A stretch of 64,000 bases of DNA from Spirochaetia bacterium. Lineage in GTDB: Bacteria; Spirochaetota; Spirochaetia; DAHUYW01. Under the pieces are notes generated by a model that had not been told where the DNA came from, did not search any database, and saw only the letters and a list, made by a program, of their open reading frames with translations. Position 1 is the stretch's first letter, and the number at the start of each line of letters is the position of its first letter. Where the stretch lies: NCBI GenBank assembly GCA_030041455.1, contig JASHNV010000058.1:1-64000 (forward strand). Direction: 5' to 3'. Of the stretch, positions 1-8,152 are shown piece after piece. Made by a program: the position numbers and the translations under genes.

Positions 1-379
1 GACACCAACATCTACATCATCAATAACCGTCTGCAATCGGTCGTGGAACGTATTCAGTCGCTTCCGATCGAGACGATCGGTATCTCCACACGGTGAAAGT
101 GGCCGAACTGGAGTTTGGCGCTGCAAAGAGTCTTCGGCCTGAGCAAAGCAGAAATGCACTCGTTGGGTTCCTCACCCTTTTCGGATCGTGGAATTTGGCC
201 AGATGGCCGCACATGAGTATGGGCGACTCAGAGCGGCGCTTGAACGAGAGAGCCAATTGATCGGACCCATGGATTTGCTCATAGCCGCTCATGCATTGGC
301 CGAGGGTGCGGCACTCGTCACAAACAACGAAAAAGAATTCCGACACGTGCCGCGATTGACGCTAGAGAATTGGGTTTAG
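1..379 (+). pseudogene. VapC-like PIN-domain toxin, frameshifted and cut by the window edge
   Basis: Three reading frames together give one PIN-domain ribonuclease. Frame 1 opens with DTNIYIINN, the usual first acidic motif of VapC, and stops at TGA 94-96. Frame 3 continues from about base 90 with VAELEFGAAKSLRPEQ. Frame 2 resumes near 172 with PFRIVEFGQMAAHEYGRLRA and ends with IGPMDLLIAAHALAEG and ALVTNNEKEF, the second half of the acidic site, stopping at 377-379. PIN toxins cleave RNA and pair with a small antitoxin, which would lie upstream of the window. Two frameshifts make this a pseudogene, unless the assembly carries indel errors. The family call is secure; the loss of function is likely. 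Confidence 0.75.
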
Positions 380-905
380 CCGCATACGGTTCGTCGCATG
401 ACATTTCGACGGCGTCCCGTGCTGAGTCGTATTCGTCCGGCCTCCTGCATGTGAAACCGCCGGCCCTGGAGGGACCCTTCCGCTACCTTGACCGCCAGAC
501 TTCCGCCGCCGGCGCTCTCAGCCCGTTATCCTCCGACGGCGCCAAGGCCGATGCCCGCCGTTCCGCCGAGGGTATGCCGCGCTCAGTAGACAGCGTCCAC
601 TGCCGCCCGATCATCGCCGGCGCGAGGTCGTCGATTCCTCGGACCTCGTCGCTGAGAGCCTCGCCGGACGTCTACCAAGATCAGCCGATCAGCGCGGGTG
701 CATGACGTTCCGCGCTGATCGGCGACCAAGCGCACTTCACCTGGCGAACGCGAGGCGACGACTCTCGGCAAACGGAGGAAACCAGACCGCGACAAATCTC
801 TACGGCTCCCCGTGAAATCGGGTCCACCTTGAAGACATGGCAGGATGAAGACGTATAGGGGGTACGAAGACGAGCGATGGATCGTTGGAGAACGGGCAGC
901 GATCG
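380..905. other. No gene recognised; one perfect inverted repeat
   Basis: Six-frame reading gives only arginine-, serine- and proline-rich translations with no family resemblance. The one structural feature is a perfect 13-base inverted repeat, 685-697 against 710-722, with a 12-base loop. It lacks a T-tract and is not a convincing intrinsic terminator. The stretch lies between a toxin pseudogene and transposase remnants and probably belongs to the same decayed region. Confidence 0.5.
685..722. repeat. 13-bp perfect inverted repeat (hairpin)
   Basis: The arms CCGATCAGCGCGG (685-697) and CCGCGCTGATCGG (710-722) are exact reverse complements around GTGCATGACGTT. There is no oligo-T on either side. 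It could be a repetitive extragenic palindrome or the end of a lost element; no second copy was noticed in the window. Confidence 0.6.
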
Positions 906-1094
906 ACCACGAAGCGGAAGGCGGCGTTGGTGCTTGAGTCTGCCGAAGGGCGAGACCGGCGTGGGGAGGCAGCGCGGCACCATGGGCTGACGATGGCGGA
1001 GATCGAGGAGCGGAAGGACCGACTCCAGCTCGGAGCGGAGAACGCATTGCGCGCTCGTCCGAAGAACGAGGAAGCGCTAATGGATGAGCACATC
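906..1094 (+). pseudogene. IS3-type transposase OrfA (helix-turn-helix) fragment
   Basis: The translation TTKRKAALVLES, then AARHHGLTMAEIEERKDR, then LGAENALRARPKNEEALMDE follows the typical OrfA pattern of IS3-like elements: a TKRKAE..VL start, an A.xHGL..AEIE.WKD helix-turn-helix and an EAL(K)DEQI zipper start. Intact OrfA begins at a Met just before the TKRK block; here the preceding residues do not fit, and after DEHI the frame runs into unrelated sequence at the junction with a second transposase remnant. No OrfB catalytic domain or terminal inverted repeats are visible. Confidence 0.55.
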
Positions 1095-1328
1095 ACGATG
1101 GCCTCGCGCGAACGCTGCTCACGTCGCCTCGATGAGGATGTCCCCTCCCAGGAGCCGTAGACCATCAGCGCCGTCATCATCCGCGGCGAATACGGCCGCT
1201 CCCCCGATGATCCTTCCGCCGAAGTTTCGCCTCGATCGCCCTAGGTCAACCTCCTCCACCACCTCGAGGACACAGTACACCAGGTGGTCCTTCGGCAACC
1301 ATTCCTTCGGTGACGGGGAAGCAGGCAT
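1090..1328 (-). pseudogene. IS1182/IS5-type DDE transposase N-terminal fragment, frameshifted
   Basis: On the minus strand the translation begins MPASPSPKEWLPKDHLVYCV and continues LEVVEEVDLG, then shifts frame through AIEAKLRRKDHRGSG to PYSPRMMTALMVYGS and SSRRREQ. This is the N-terminal (DUF772-like) signature of IS1182-type transposases: EWLPEDHL..FV, VVEELDLS.IEAK and YSPRMM.ALLVYGY..G..SSRRIE. At least two frameshifts separate the pieces, and the catalytic DDE part is absent. It abuts the OrfA fragment near 1090, so one element may have inserted into the other. Its junk extension overlaps nothing functional. Confidence 0.6.
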
Positions 1329-1437
1329 GGATAGCTCGGAGCCCATCGTCGGTAGCTCTTCTCTGCCACGACCCAGCAGATCGGATTCTCTTCTCTTTCT
1401 CCATCCCTCCCGAAGAAAATCTACTTCCTACGATCTC

Positions 1438-4400
1438 CTAGAAGGAGAGCTTGCCTTCGATCCCGAAGGTGAGGCCGAACAGGTAGCTCGTCTCGTCGAC
1501 CGCGATCTCGTTCGTCTGGATCCCGAATCCGAGCGTCGCGGCGATCTTCCCGTATTTCGTGAAGACGAGCGCGCTCTCGTGGGTCGCCGTGAGCTGAAAG
1601 GAGTTGACGATCACGTCCGGCTCGCTTGCGATCGTGAGCGACTCGGTGTGCTCGAGGTACATTCCCTTCTGAATCTGCGCCGGAAAGCCCGGAACGAGAA
1701 AGGTCGGGGAGACCGAGCTGTGCCAGACGAACGAGGAGACGAGGTTATCGGAGAAGCCCACGATGGTTCCCCAGGCGTAGGTGAGCCGGTTATCGAAGGA
1801 AAGCTGCGCCTTTTGGTCGCCGTAGAACGTGAGCGTGTTCTCGACGAAGGCGCTGCCCTGGTCGCCGATCTCCGAGCTCTGGATGCTGTCCTTGACGTCG
1901 ACGGTTTCCGAGAGCTCCTCGGTGTTGTAGAAGGGAAACAGGTGGTAGACGCCCTGCCGTCCGAACAGGTTGAGCGCGTCGGTGCGGACGTCCACCTCCC
2001 AGGACAGGGTGTCGTTCACGGTATCGGCCTGCCGCTCGAGCGCGCGCTCAAGCGACACCATGAGGTAGGAAGGCACGAAGAGGTCGCTGAGATGCGAGCC
2101 GGGCGTCCGGTTGGCCTGGAGCGAAAGCTCCGGCGTGTAGGAGGCGGCGAGAAGCCCGTTCGTCTCGTTCGTGAAATTCACGTTCGTCGCGTTGTCGAAG
2201 AGCTCGACGAGGGGAATGGCAGTCGCGGCGACCGGCATCGTGGCGAGCCCCGCGCCGTACGAGGACAGGTCGTCGGTGAGAGCGACGTCGTCCGGGGTGT
2301 AGAGCGTCGTTCCGACGGCGCGCGAGTAGACGGGAGCGAGCTGGAAGGCGAGCGGACCGCCGCTTCCGATCGTGATGGGAAGCGAGAGCGACGTCGTGCC
2401 CGTGTTCGCCTGATAGCGAGCGTCGGAGACGGAGCTGTCGTAGCTCGCCTGCTGCTTGATCTCGGCCCCGATGCCTTTGCCCTGCCAGAGAAGGTCGACG
2501 GTCGCGTTGCCGATCCTCTCCTCGAGAGGATCCGAGTAGAGCCCGAGCAGCTGGAAGCTGTCCGCCCAGTTCGCGAAGTAGTCGGCCGAGTAGGGGTTGA
2601 AGGTCGCGACGGTGTTCTGGAGCTCGGTCGTCACGTTGAGCGAGACGGGCGCGTGGAGCTGCGAGTTCAGCGTTCCGTTCCATACCTGGCTGAGGCCGCC
2701 CGCGAGCGTGGAGGAGGTGTCGGTAAAATTGATGCTCGCCACCGATGGGAGCACGAGCGCCGCCGTGGTCCCGTGGGCGAAGCTGATGCCCGAGGTCGGC
2801 AGAGCCACGGAGGCCGGGCTCGAAACGGGGGTCGTGGTCTCGGCGCCGCCCGCGACGCTCGCGAGAGCCCCCGCCTGCGGGGCGTTGCCCGCGCCGCTTT
2901 CCGCGACGCTCTGCGTATAGGTGTCGCCGAAGGTGACGAGCCCGAGGGGCACCCTCACCGAGTGTCCCCCGGAGATGGTGGTGTAGTCGGAGGTCCAGTC
3001 GTAGCCGAAAGAGCCCGAAAAGTTCACGAAGGCAAGGTCGGCGCCGACCTGGGTCGACGTCGAAGCGGTCGGCACGTCCTGAGAGCTCGTGAAGCCGCTC
3101 GCGAAGCCTGCGCCGCTCGCCGCCGCCTGCTCGTGAATCGTGAGGTTCGAGACGAGGGGGACGCCTCGCGCCGAGAAGAGCACGCCGGGTCGCGAGTAGT
3201 CGACCTTCAGATCAGCGCCGAAGGCCGCCTGGATGACGGAGTTCTCGAAGTGAACTTCGTCGATGTAGAACGTTCCCGCGCCCGCGCCCGAGACCGTCAT
3301 CGTCATCGTCGCGAGCTGGGAGGCGCCCGAGTCGACGGTGACGGTCGCTCCTCCGATCGCGGCGCCGTCCTCGAGCAGCTGATTTCCGAGGAGGTCGATG
3401 CTGTACTTGTGCCAGACTCCCGGCGAGCCGGGGGTGAACGTCAGGTGGATTCCGAGCTTCACGGAGTCGACGAGGTTGATGGCGAGCGCCTCGGAGACGC
3501 CCGCCGGCTGCAGGAGATAGAAACAGAGGTCTTTGTAGTTCCCAGGGGTCACCGGGGGGGGATACCCGGTGAGCGTGACGGCGTCCTGGCTGGTCGTATT
3601 GTTCCAGTTGACTTCCAGGACCTTGTTGATTTGGCCGTCCGGGTGAAAAATGGTGTTCACCTCGGGATAGCGGTCGGTGAGCTGGGCGCCGGGAGGCTGC
3701 GGGTCGCCGACCTCCTCGGCCGATCCGGTCGCCTCCGCGGTCGTCGCGACGTGGAAGGGCGAGCCCGCGAAGGTGATGTTCGTGATGAGGAGCTTTCCCG
3801 AGGCGCTTGAGCCCGCGGAGGCGACGATGATGATGCGAACGAAGCTTGCGGCGGTCAGGAGCGCGCGATCGGAGGCAGTCAGGGGTATGTCGACGGTCTG
3901 CCAGCCCGAGCCCGCGGCCGGGACGCTCAGGGGCTTCGTCACGACGAGGCTCGCGTTTTCCTGGTCGAGGATGCCGTTTCCGTTCATGTCCTCCGAATAG
4001 ACGCTCACCGGCGTGATGCCCGCCGCCGACGTCGGCGTGGTGGTGCTCGTGAAGTTCCCGGTGCCCCCCGACCCCGCGCCCACGCCCGTGAAGGTCGCGA
4101 TTCCGGTGGACGCGCTCGCGGTCGTTGTCGCGGGGGTGTCGAGCTGCCCCTGCCCTGCGCCGCCGCCGACGTAGAGAACCATGGTTCCCTGGTGAAAAGG
4201 GAACTCCATGCTGTTCGTCGACGAGCTCGACTCGAGGATGCCGCTTCCCTCGAGGTCTTCGCTGATCGCTCCGATCTGGATGTAGGCGGTCACCGTCCCG
4301 GAGGTCGCCATGCTGCTCAGCGAGAAGGTGAGGTCGGTCACGTCGGTGAGATCCTGCGGCGCGCTCGGAATCGGGATCTGAGCGCCTACCCAGTTCTGAG

Positions 4401-6510
4401 TCGACGTGAGCGCGTAGTCCATGACCATGACCATGCCGTAGTTCGAGTCCCACACCGGGTAGGGACCGATCCGGGAGCCGTTCGTATACGGGTAGATCTG
4501 GTTCGAGGGGATCGCCCAGTCGATCGATTCGAGCGCCGTGCTCGTGCTTCCGTAGGAGTTGTAGTCCTTGTAGAAGAGCTCGCCGCGCGTCGCTTGCGAG
4601 AAGCTTCCCACCGGATTCCCGAGGGCGGCGTCCTCGCTCAAGGGGGGCGCGCTTGAGGGCAGCTCGTTTTGGTCCGTGATGGACAGCGTCGACCCGCTAT
4701 CTTCCATCCCGAACAGGCGGAACTCGCCCGTCGTGTCGGGACTGGAGAGCGAGAATCCCGTTCGGATTTGCGCCTTGAGATTGGTCGTGGTGTAGTTCAG
4801 CCCCACGCCGATGATCGCCGACCCGGTGGCGGTTCCCTGCACGTCGGTGTAGGCCTGCGTGAAGGCCGCCCACTGAAGCCCCGCGCCGACGTCGAGCCCG
4901 ACGGTCGGCAGCAGGTCGAAGTTCGCGCCGAGCCCGAGCAGGAGATCTCCTCCCTGTCCCTGCGCATCCGTGGTGCGGTAGTTGATGACGATGAGATCGG
5001 TGGCGGCGATATCGACGGTGAACGTGAGGAGGCCGGAGGTATAGTCGACCGAGAACCGGTCCTCTTCCACGCCGTTTCGAAGGACGGAGACCGAGCCCGG
5101 GAGGACGTCGGTGTCGAGCTGGTAGCCGCTCACCGACGAAAGAACCTGAACCAGGATCTCCTGGTCGAGATCGGCGGGCTCGCGGCCCACCCCCGCGCTG
5201 TAGATATCGGGAAAGGTCGCCGCGAACGGGAACCTCGCCGCGATCGACCGGGGGTTCGGCGCCGCCGAGCCGGTGTCCCCCGGAGGCCCGAGGACGGTGA
5301 CCGTGCCGGCGCTCGGGTTCGCCTGCGCGGGGATCGCCACGCCGTTCTCGCTTCCCTTCGGGACGAGGAGCACGTAGATCCTCGGCGAGGTGCCGGAGTA
5401 GCCTTGCGGAAGCGAGTAGGTGTCGCAAGCCTCGAAGGGCGAGAAGACTCCGGGTTGGCTGATGAGGAGCCCCGGGAGCCCGCTCACCGTCACTTGCAGG
5501 CTCGACAGGGCGGTCGTCGTCGTCTGGCCGGGAACGCGGTAGGCGGTGTTCCAGTTGAAGTTCACCGGCGTCCCGTTGGGATCGATCGCGCCGGAGGCGT
5601 CGGTGGGGGGGAGGAACCCCGCGCCGAGGCCGGGCGACCCCACCGGCGAGCCGTTGACCGTGTAGTAGACCACCGCTCGGCCGGGCAGGGTCTTGGTGAA
5701 GAAGACGTACCCCTGCGACGAGGAGATGACCACGTCCGAGGTGGTCGCCGGCCGGTACCAATGGCCGTCGCTCCCCTTGATGGTGCCGGAGCCGTCTTCC
5801 ATGAACACCTGGACGCCGGTCACGTTGGCGTCCGGCAGATAGAAGAACCTCCCGTCGAGGTAGGCGCCGGGATTGGTCTGCTGCTCGGTGAGCTCGGAGT
5901 TCCCGATGAATGTCTTCGTCTGGAAGTTCTCCGGCTCGTAGCGGAGCATGGCCTCGTAGGTCGCCGTGTCGGTCCCGAACCGGGCCGAGATGCCGATCGA
6001 GTTTCGGGGCGCGTCCGGGAACTTCACGAAACCGTACTGTCCCATGTTGGTGTCGGTATTGCCCACGCGCACCGATTGAAGAAACTCTCCTGGCTTGCCG
6101 TTGTAGCCGAGCTCGAAGGTATTGAGGTCGAGGGGCAGGGTCGGGCCCGGGGTCTGGAGCGTCGAGTCGAGGAACGAGGCCTTCAGGAAGTAACGATCGA
6201 GCAGCTGGAGCGACACCGTGAGATCCGGCTGCTGCGTGAAGGCGAACCCCTGCGTCATCGTCGGAAAGGCCGCCGAGGAAAGGGGGCCGATCGGCTCGCC
6301 GGGAGTCGAGTCAAAAGTCCAGCCGAGCGACTCGGTCATTTGCGACTGCCAGGTTCCGGAGAGGAGGAGCTGGACGTCCGGGCTGCCGAGCTGGGTCGCG
6401 AAGACGCTCGGCAGGGCTTCGGTCCCCGGAAGCGGCAGCTCTTGCGCGAGGACGAGAAGGCAAGACGCATGGGCGAGCACCAGGGGAAGTGCGACTTTCC
6501 TCATCCTCAC
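1438..6510 (-). CDS. Giant outer-membrane beta-barrel protein, SprA-like
   Basis: The product is 1690 residues (1688 if ATG 6504 is used). It has an N-terminal signal peptide (MRKVALPLVLAHASCLLVLA, cleavage before QELPLPG) and ends in GIEGKLSF, the terminal-phenylalanine beta-signal of outer-membrane barrels. Near residue 478 VLRNGVEEDRFSVDYTSGLL matches the repeated jelly-roll-like motif of SprA proteins, and near residues 890-920 and 1085-1095 segments ending LLITNITFAG and TFYIDEVHFEN resemble SprA periplasmic strands. SprA is the 36-strand translocon of the type IX secretion system. No other T9SS component is in the window, so a general large porin or adhesin role is possible. The length is below a typical SprA of about 2300. 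Function is inferred. Confidence 0.55.
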   Translation of the reverse strand: MRMRKVALPLVLAHASCLLVLAQELPLPGTEALPSVFATQLGSPDVQLLLSGTWQSQMTESLGWTFDSTPGEPIGPLSSAAFPTMTQGFAFTQQPDLTVSLQLLDRYFLKASFLDSTLQTPGPTLPLDLNTFELGYNGKPGEFLQSVRVGNTDTNMGQYGFVKFPDAPRNSIGISARFGTDTATYEAMLRYEPENFQTKTFIGNSELTEQQTNPGAYLDGRFFYLPDANVTGVQVFMEDGSGTIKGSDGHWYRPATTSDVVISSSQGYVFFTKTLPGRAVVYYTVNGSPVGSPGLGAGFLPPTDASGAIDPNGTPVNFNWNTAYRVPGQTTTTALSSLQVTVSGLPGLLISQPGVFSPFEACDTYSLPQGYSGTSPRIYVLLVPKGSENGVAIPAQANPSAGTVTVLGPPGDTGSAAPNPRSIAARFPFAATFPDIYSAGVGREPADLDQEILVQVLSSVSGYQLDTDVLPGSVSVLRNGVEEDRFSVDYTSGLLTFTVDIAATDLIVINYRTTDAQGQGGDLLLGLGANFDLLPTVGLDVGAGLQWAAFTQAYTDVQGTATGSAIIGVGLNYTTTNLKAQIRTGFSLSSPDTTGEFRLFGMEDSGSTLSITDQNELPSSAPPLSEDAALGNPVGSFSQATRGELFYKDYNSYGSTSTALESIDWAIPSNQIYPYTNGSRIGPYPVWDSNYGMVMVMDYALTSTQNWVGAQIPIPSAPQDLTDVTDLTFSLSSMATSGTVTAYIQIGAISEDLEGSGILESSSSTNSMEFPFHQGTMVLYVGGGAGQGQLDTPATTTASASTGIATFTGVGAGSGGTGNFTSTTTPTSAAGITPVSVYSEDMNGNGILDQENASLVVTKPLSVPAAGSGWQTVDIPLTASDRALLTAASFVRIIIVASAGSSASGKLLITNITFAGSPFHVATTAEATGSAEEVGDPQPPGAQLTDRYPEVNTIFHPDGQINKVLEVNWNNTTSQDAVTLTGYPPPVTPGNYKDLCFYLLQPAGVSEALAINLVDSVKLGIHLTFTPGSPGVWHKYSIDLLGNQLLEDGAAIGGATVTVDSGASQLATMTMTVSGAGAGTFYIDEVHFENSVIQAAFGADLKVDYSRPGVLFSARGVPLVSNLTIHEQAAASGAGFASGFTSSQDVPTASTSTQVGADLAFVNFSGSFGYDWTSDYTTISGGHSVRVPLGLVTFGDTYTQSVAESGAGNAPQAGALASVAGGAETTTPVSSPASVALPTSGISFAHGTTAALVLPSVASINFTDTSSTLAGGLSQVWNGTLNSQLHAPVSLNVTTELQNTVATFNPYSADYFANWADSFQLLGLYSDPLEERIGNATVDLLWQGKGIGAEIKQQASYDSSVSDARYQANTGTTSLSLPITIGSGGPLAFQLAPVYSRAVGTTLYTPDDVALTDDLSSYGAGLATMPVAATAIPLVELFDNATNVNFTNETNGLLAASYTPELSLQANRTPGSHLSDLFVPSYLMVSLERALERQADTVNDTLSWEVDVRTDALNLFGRQGVYHLFPFYNTEELSETVDVKDSIQSSEIGDQGSAFVENTLTFYGDQKAQLSFDNRLTYAWGTIVGFSDNLVSSFVWHSSVSPTFLVPGFPAQIQKGMYLEHTESLTIASEPDVIVNSFQLTATHESALVFTKYGKIAATLGFGIQTNEIAVDETSYLFGLTFGIEGKLSF

Positions 6511-6519
6511 GATTGGGAT

Positions 6520-6548
6520 ATTATTGGAGAAATCCAGTCAGTTGTAAA
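6520..6548 (-). promoter_or_regulatory. Sigma-70 promoter of the giant outer-membrane protein gene
   Basis: Minus strand: TTTACA (6548-6543), 17-base spacer, AATAAT (6525-6520). The predicted start point near 6513 lies only a few bases before GTG 6510 and ATG 6504, which lack a good Shine-Dalgarno sequence, so a leaderless message is possible. Confidence 0.45.
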
Positions 6549-6597
6549 CATTGCCGCTCGCGTGGCGAGATCCGAGCGAGAAAGAGAAGGAAGCGCG

Positions 6598-6885
6598 GTG
6601 GTCGTCTCAATGGTTCAGTTCATCATCGAGTTGCCGGGGATCGGCTCGATCAAGGACAAGCGGCGGGTGGTGAAATCGCTGAAGGACAAGCTCTACCGGC
6701 GCTACAAGCTCGCGGTGTCGGAGGTCGACTTGCAGGATTCCCTCTCGTTCTCGCAAATCGGCGCGGCGTACGTCTCAAACTCGCGCAGCTTCGGCGAGTC
6801 GGTGCTCCAAAAGGCGATGACGCTCGTCGAGAACGAGGTGCCGGGCCGGCTTCACGACATTCAAATTCATTCGGAGCAGTACTGA
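6598..6885 (+). CDS. DUF503 (YlxP-like) family protein
   Basis: This 95-residue protein carries the whole DUF503 fold: a beta strand, then LPGIGSIKDKRRVVKSLKDK, a basic RRYKLAVSEVD segment, and a C-terminal strand ending HDIQIHSEQY. DUF503/YlxP proteins are small ferredoxin-like proteins often found beside ribosome-maturation genes (rbfA, truB); their role is not settled. GTG 6598 is chosen because GAAGGAA at 6586-6592 sits at the right distance; an in-frame ATG at 6610 is an alternative. It diverges from the outer-membrane protein gene across 87 bases and converges on the ComFB gene with 18 bases between stops. Confidence 0.85.
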   Translation: MVVSMVQFIIELPGIGSIKDKRRVVKSLKDKLYRRYKLAVSEVDLQDSLSFSQIGAAYVSNSRSFGESVLQKAMTLVENEVPGRLHDIQIHSEQY

Positions 6886-6903
6886 GGCCAAGGAGCCTCG
6901 AGG

Positions 6904-7629
6904 CTATCCGGTGAGCTCCTCCGACGAGCCGCGGGGGAAGAGCACGAGATTGTCGGTCTTGAAGGCGCGGTGATAGTGGAGCGAGCCCGAGTAGGTCCGC
7001 TCGGAGGTGAGCTCGATCTTGAAGAAGTGGTGGAGCGTCTCGTACTCCTGGGTCGCGATCGAGAGCTCGAAGTCGAAGGTCATCGTTTCTTCAGGCCTCG
7101 TCGCCTGCGCGGGGGAAGGCCAGAAGTAGAAGCTTCCCGCCGTGTGGTCGGAGACCGGGTACGGGTTTTGCCAGTTCCGGTCGATCATCGGCGCGAGTTT
7201 CCCCTCGCGAAGCAGCGCCACCGAGACCCCGCTCACCGGCTCGAAGGTCGCGCCGTTCAGCACTCTTCCCTCGATCACGGGAAAGCTCCAGAGAGGCCCG
7301 TCAGGGAGCGCCGCTTCCGACGCCGCGATCTGTCCGTCGTGCGCGAACTGCGGGCGCATGGTCGCGGAGACCGTCTGGATGCCCCGGTTCACGAGCGCCA
7401 CGAGGTCGGCTGTCGTCTGAAGCTGGTCGCGGTAGTCGGCGAGAAGGTGAGCGAGCCCCCGACCCGAAACGGTGTACTGCGGCGTGAGCCGATTCAGGAC
7501 GTAGCACATGACGTCGAGGCGGCACTGGTGGCACGTGCAGAAGCCCTGCCGTCCGTTCAGCTCCTCCTCGTCGAAGAGATCGTCGACGGTCTTCAAGACG
7601 AGATCCTCGAGAAGGTTATGCACCTTCAC
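6904..7629 (-). CDS. ComFB-family protein with C-terminal beta domain
   Basis: Residues 1-95 match the late-competence ComFB family: MKVHNLLEDLVLKTVDDLF and the cysteine cluster Cys31, Cys33, Cys36 and Cys42, likely a zinc site, followed by LNRLTPQYTVSGRG. Despite the name, the biochemical role of ComFB in DNA uptake is unproven, and in other bacteria ComFB-domain proteins bind cyclic nucleotides. The remaining 140 residues (from about 110) form an uncharacterised beta-rich part beginning VIEGRVLNGATFEPVSGVSV, which resembles a carboxypeptidase regulatory-like fold. The gene lies 16 bases downstream of the YbjN-like gene and is probably cotranscribed with it. Confidence 0.7.
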   Translation of the reverse strand: MKVHNLLEDLVLKTVDDLFDEEELNGRQGFCTCHQCRLDVMCYVLNRLTPQYTVSGRGLAHLLADYRDQLQTTADLVALVNRGIQTVSATMRPQFAHDGQIAASEAALPDGPLWSFPVIEGRVLNGATFEPVSGVSVALLREGKLAPMIDRNWQNPYPVSDHTAGSFYFWPSPAQATRPEETMTFDFELSIATQEYETLHHFFKIELTSERTYSGSLHYHRAFKTDNLVLFPRGSSEELTG

Positions 7630-7645
7630 GCGCGTCCGTCCTCGC

Positions 7646-8077
7646 TCATTCTTTCTCGATCTCGATGAGCTCTTTGAGAGCTTCGATGGACTCCTGGAAG
7701 TCCTTCAGCGTCTCGCGAAGGCTGTAATAGTTCAACCCCGCGAAATAGACCTTCGAGAATATCGAGAAGCTGATGTCGCCGTTCTCCTCTTTCTGGATAT
7801 TGAGGTAGCATCCGTACTCGTAGCAGACCTTCAGCATTTCCTCGAGCTTCTGCTGGACGATCGCGGCGAGCTTGGGAGAGAAGGTGAAGGTGTAGGCGAT
7901 TTCCAGGAACTTATTGTCGCTGTCGATGTAGAATCCGCCCTGGAAGGAATCGCCTTGCTCGAAGCTCGCGGTGTACGTTTCCTCCTGTCGCTCTCCTTCG
8001 AATAGGTCGTAGCCTAACTCCTTGAAAAGAACCCGAACACGGCGTATTCGCTCTTTCATGAGCTTAGAGTACTTCAT
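7646..8077 (-). CDS. YbjN-like small cytoplasmic protein
   Basis: The 143-residue product starts MKYSKLMKERIRRVRVLFKE; ATG 8077 is preferred because GGGGAGAGGGA directly precedes it, whereas the longer frame lacks a site. The alternating pattern, with a strand GGFYIDSDNKFLEIAYTFTF, helix AAIVQQKLEEMLKVCYEYG and a final helix LKDFQESIEALKELIE, resembles the YbjN/type III chaperone-like fold. No catalytic motif is visible and no function can be given. It heads a two-gene unit with the ComFB gene. Confidence 0.55.
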   Translation of the reverse strand: MKYSKLMKERIRRVRVLFKELGYDLFEGERQEETYTASFEQGDSFQGGFYIDSDNKFLEIAYTFTFSPKLAAIVQQKLEEMLKVCYEYGCYLNIQKEENGDISFSIFSKVYFAGLNYYSLRETLKDFQESIEALKELIEIEKE

Positions 8078-8099
8078 TCCCTCTCCCCATCCTCCAGGT

Positions 8100-8128
8100 A
8101 ATGTAGTGCAGAATGCCGATTGATTCAA
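8100..8128 (-). promoter_or_regulatory. Sigma-70 promoter for the YbjN-like/ComFB unit
   Basis: Minus strand: TTGAAT (8128-8123), 17-base spacer, TACATT (8105-8100). The predicted start is near 8093, giving a leader of about 16 bases that contains the purine-rich ribosome site. Confidence 0.55.
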
Positions 8129-8152
8129 GCAAGGTCGATCCGCGCGGCGCTT

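Noticed and set aside
1084-3810. Open plus-strand frame of 908 codons
   Set aside because: It is antisense to the giant outer-membrane protein gene, extremely rich in Arg, Glu and Val, with no family motifs; such mirror frames are common in GC-rich DNA.
4669-6597. Long plus-strand frame leading into the DUF503 gene
   Set aside because: Only the last 95 codons match DUF503 and have a ribosome site; the upstream part is an antisense shadow.
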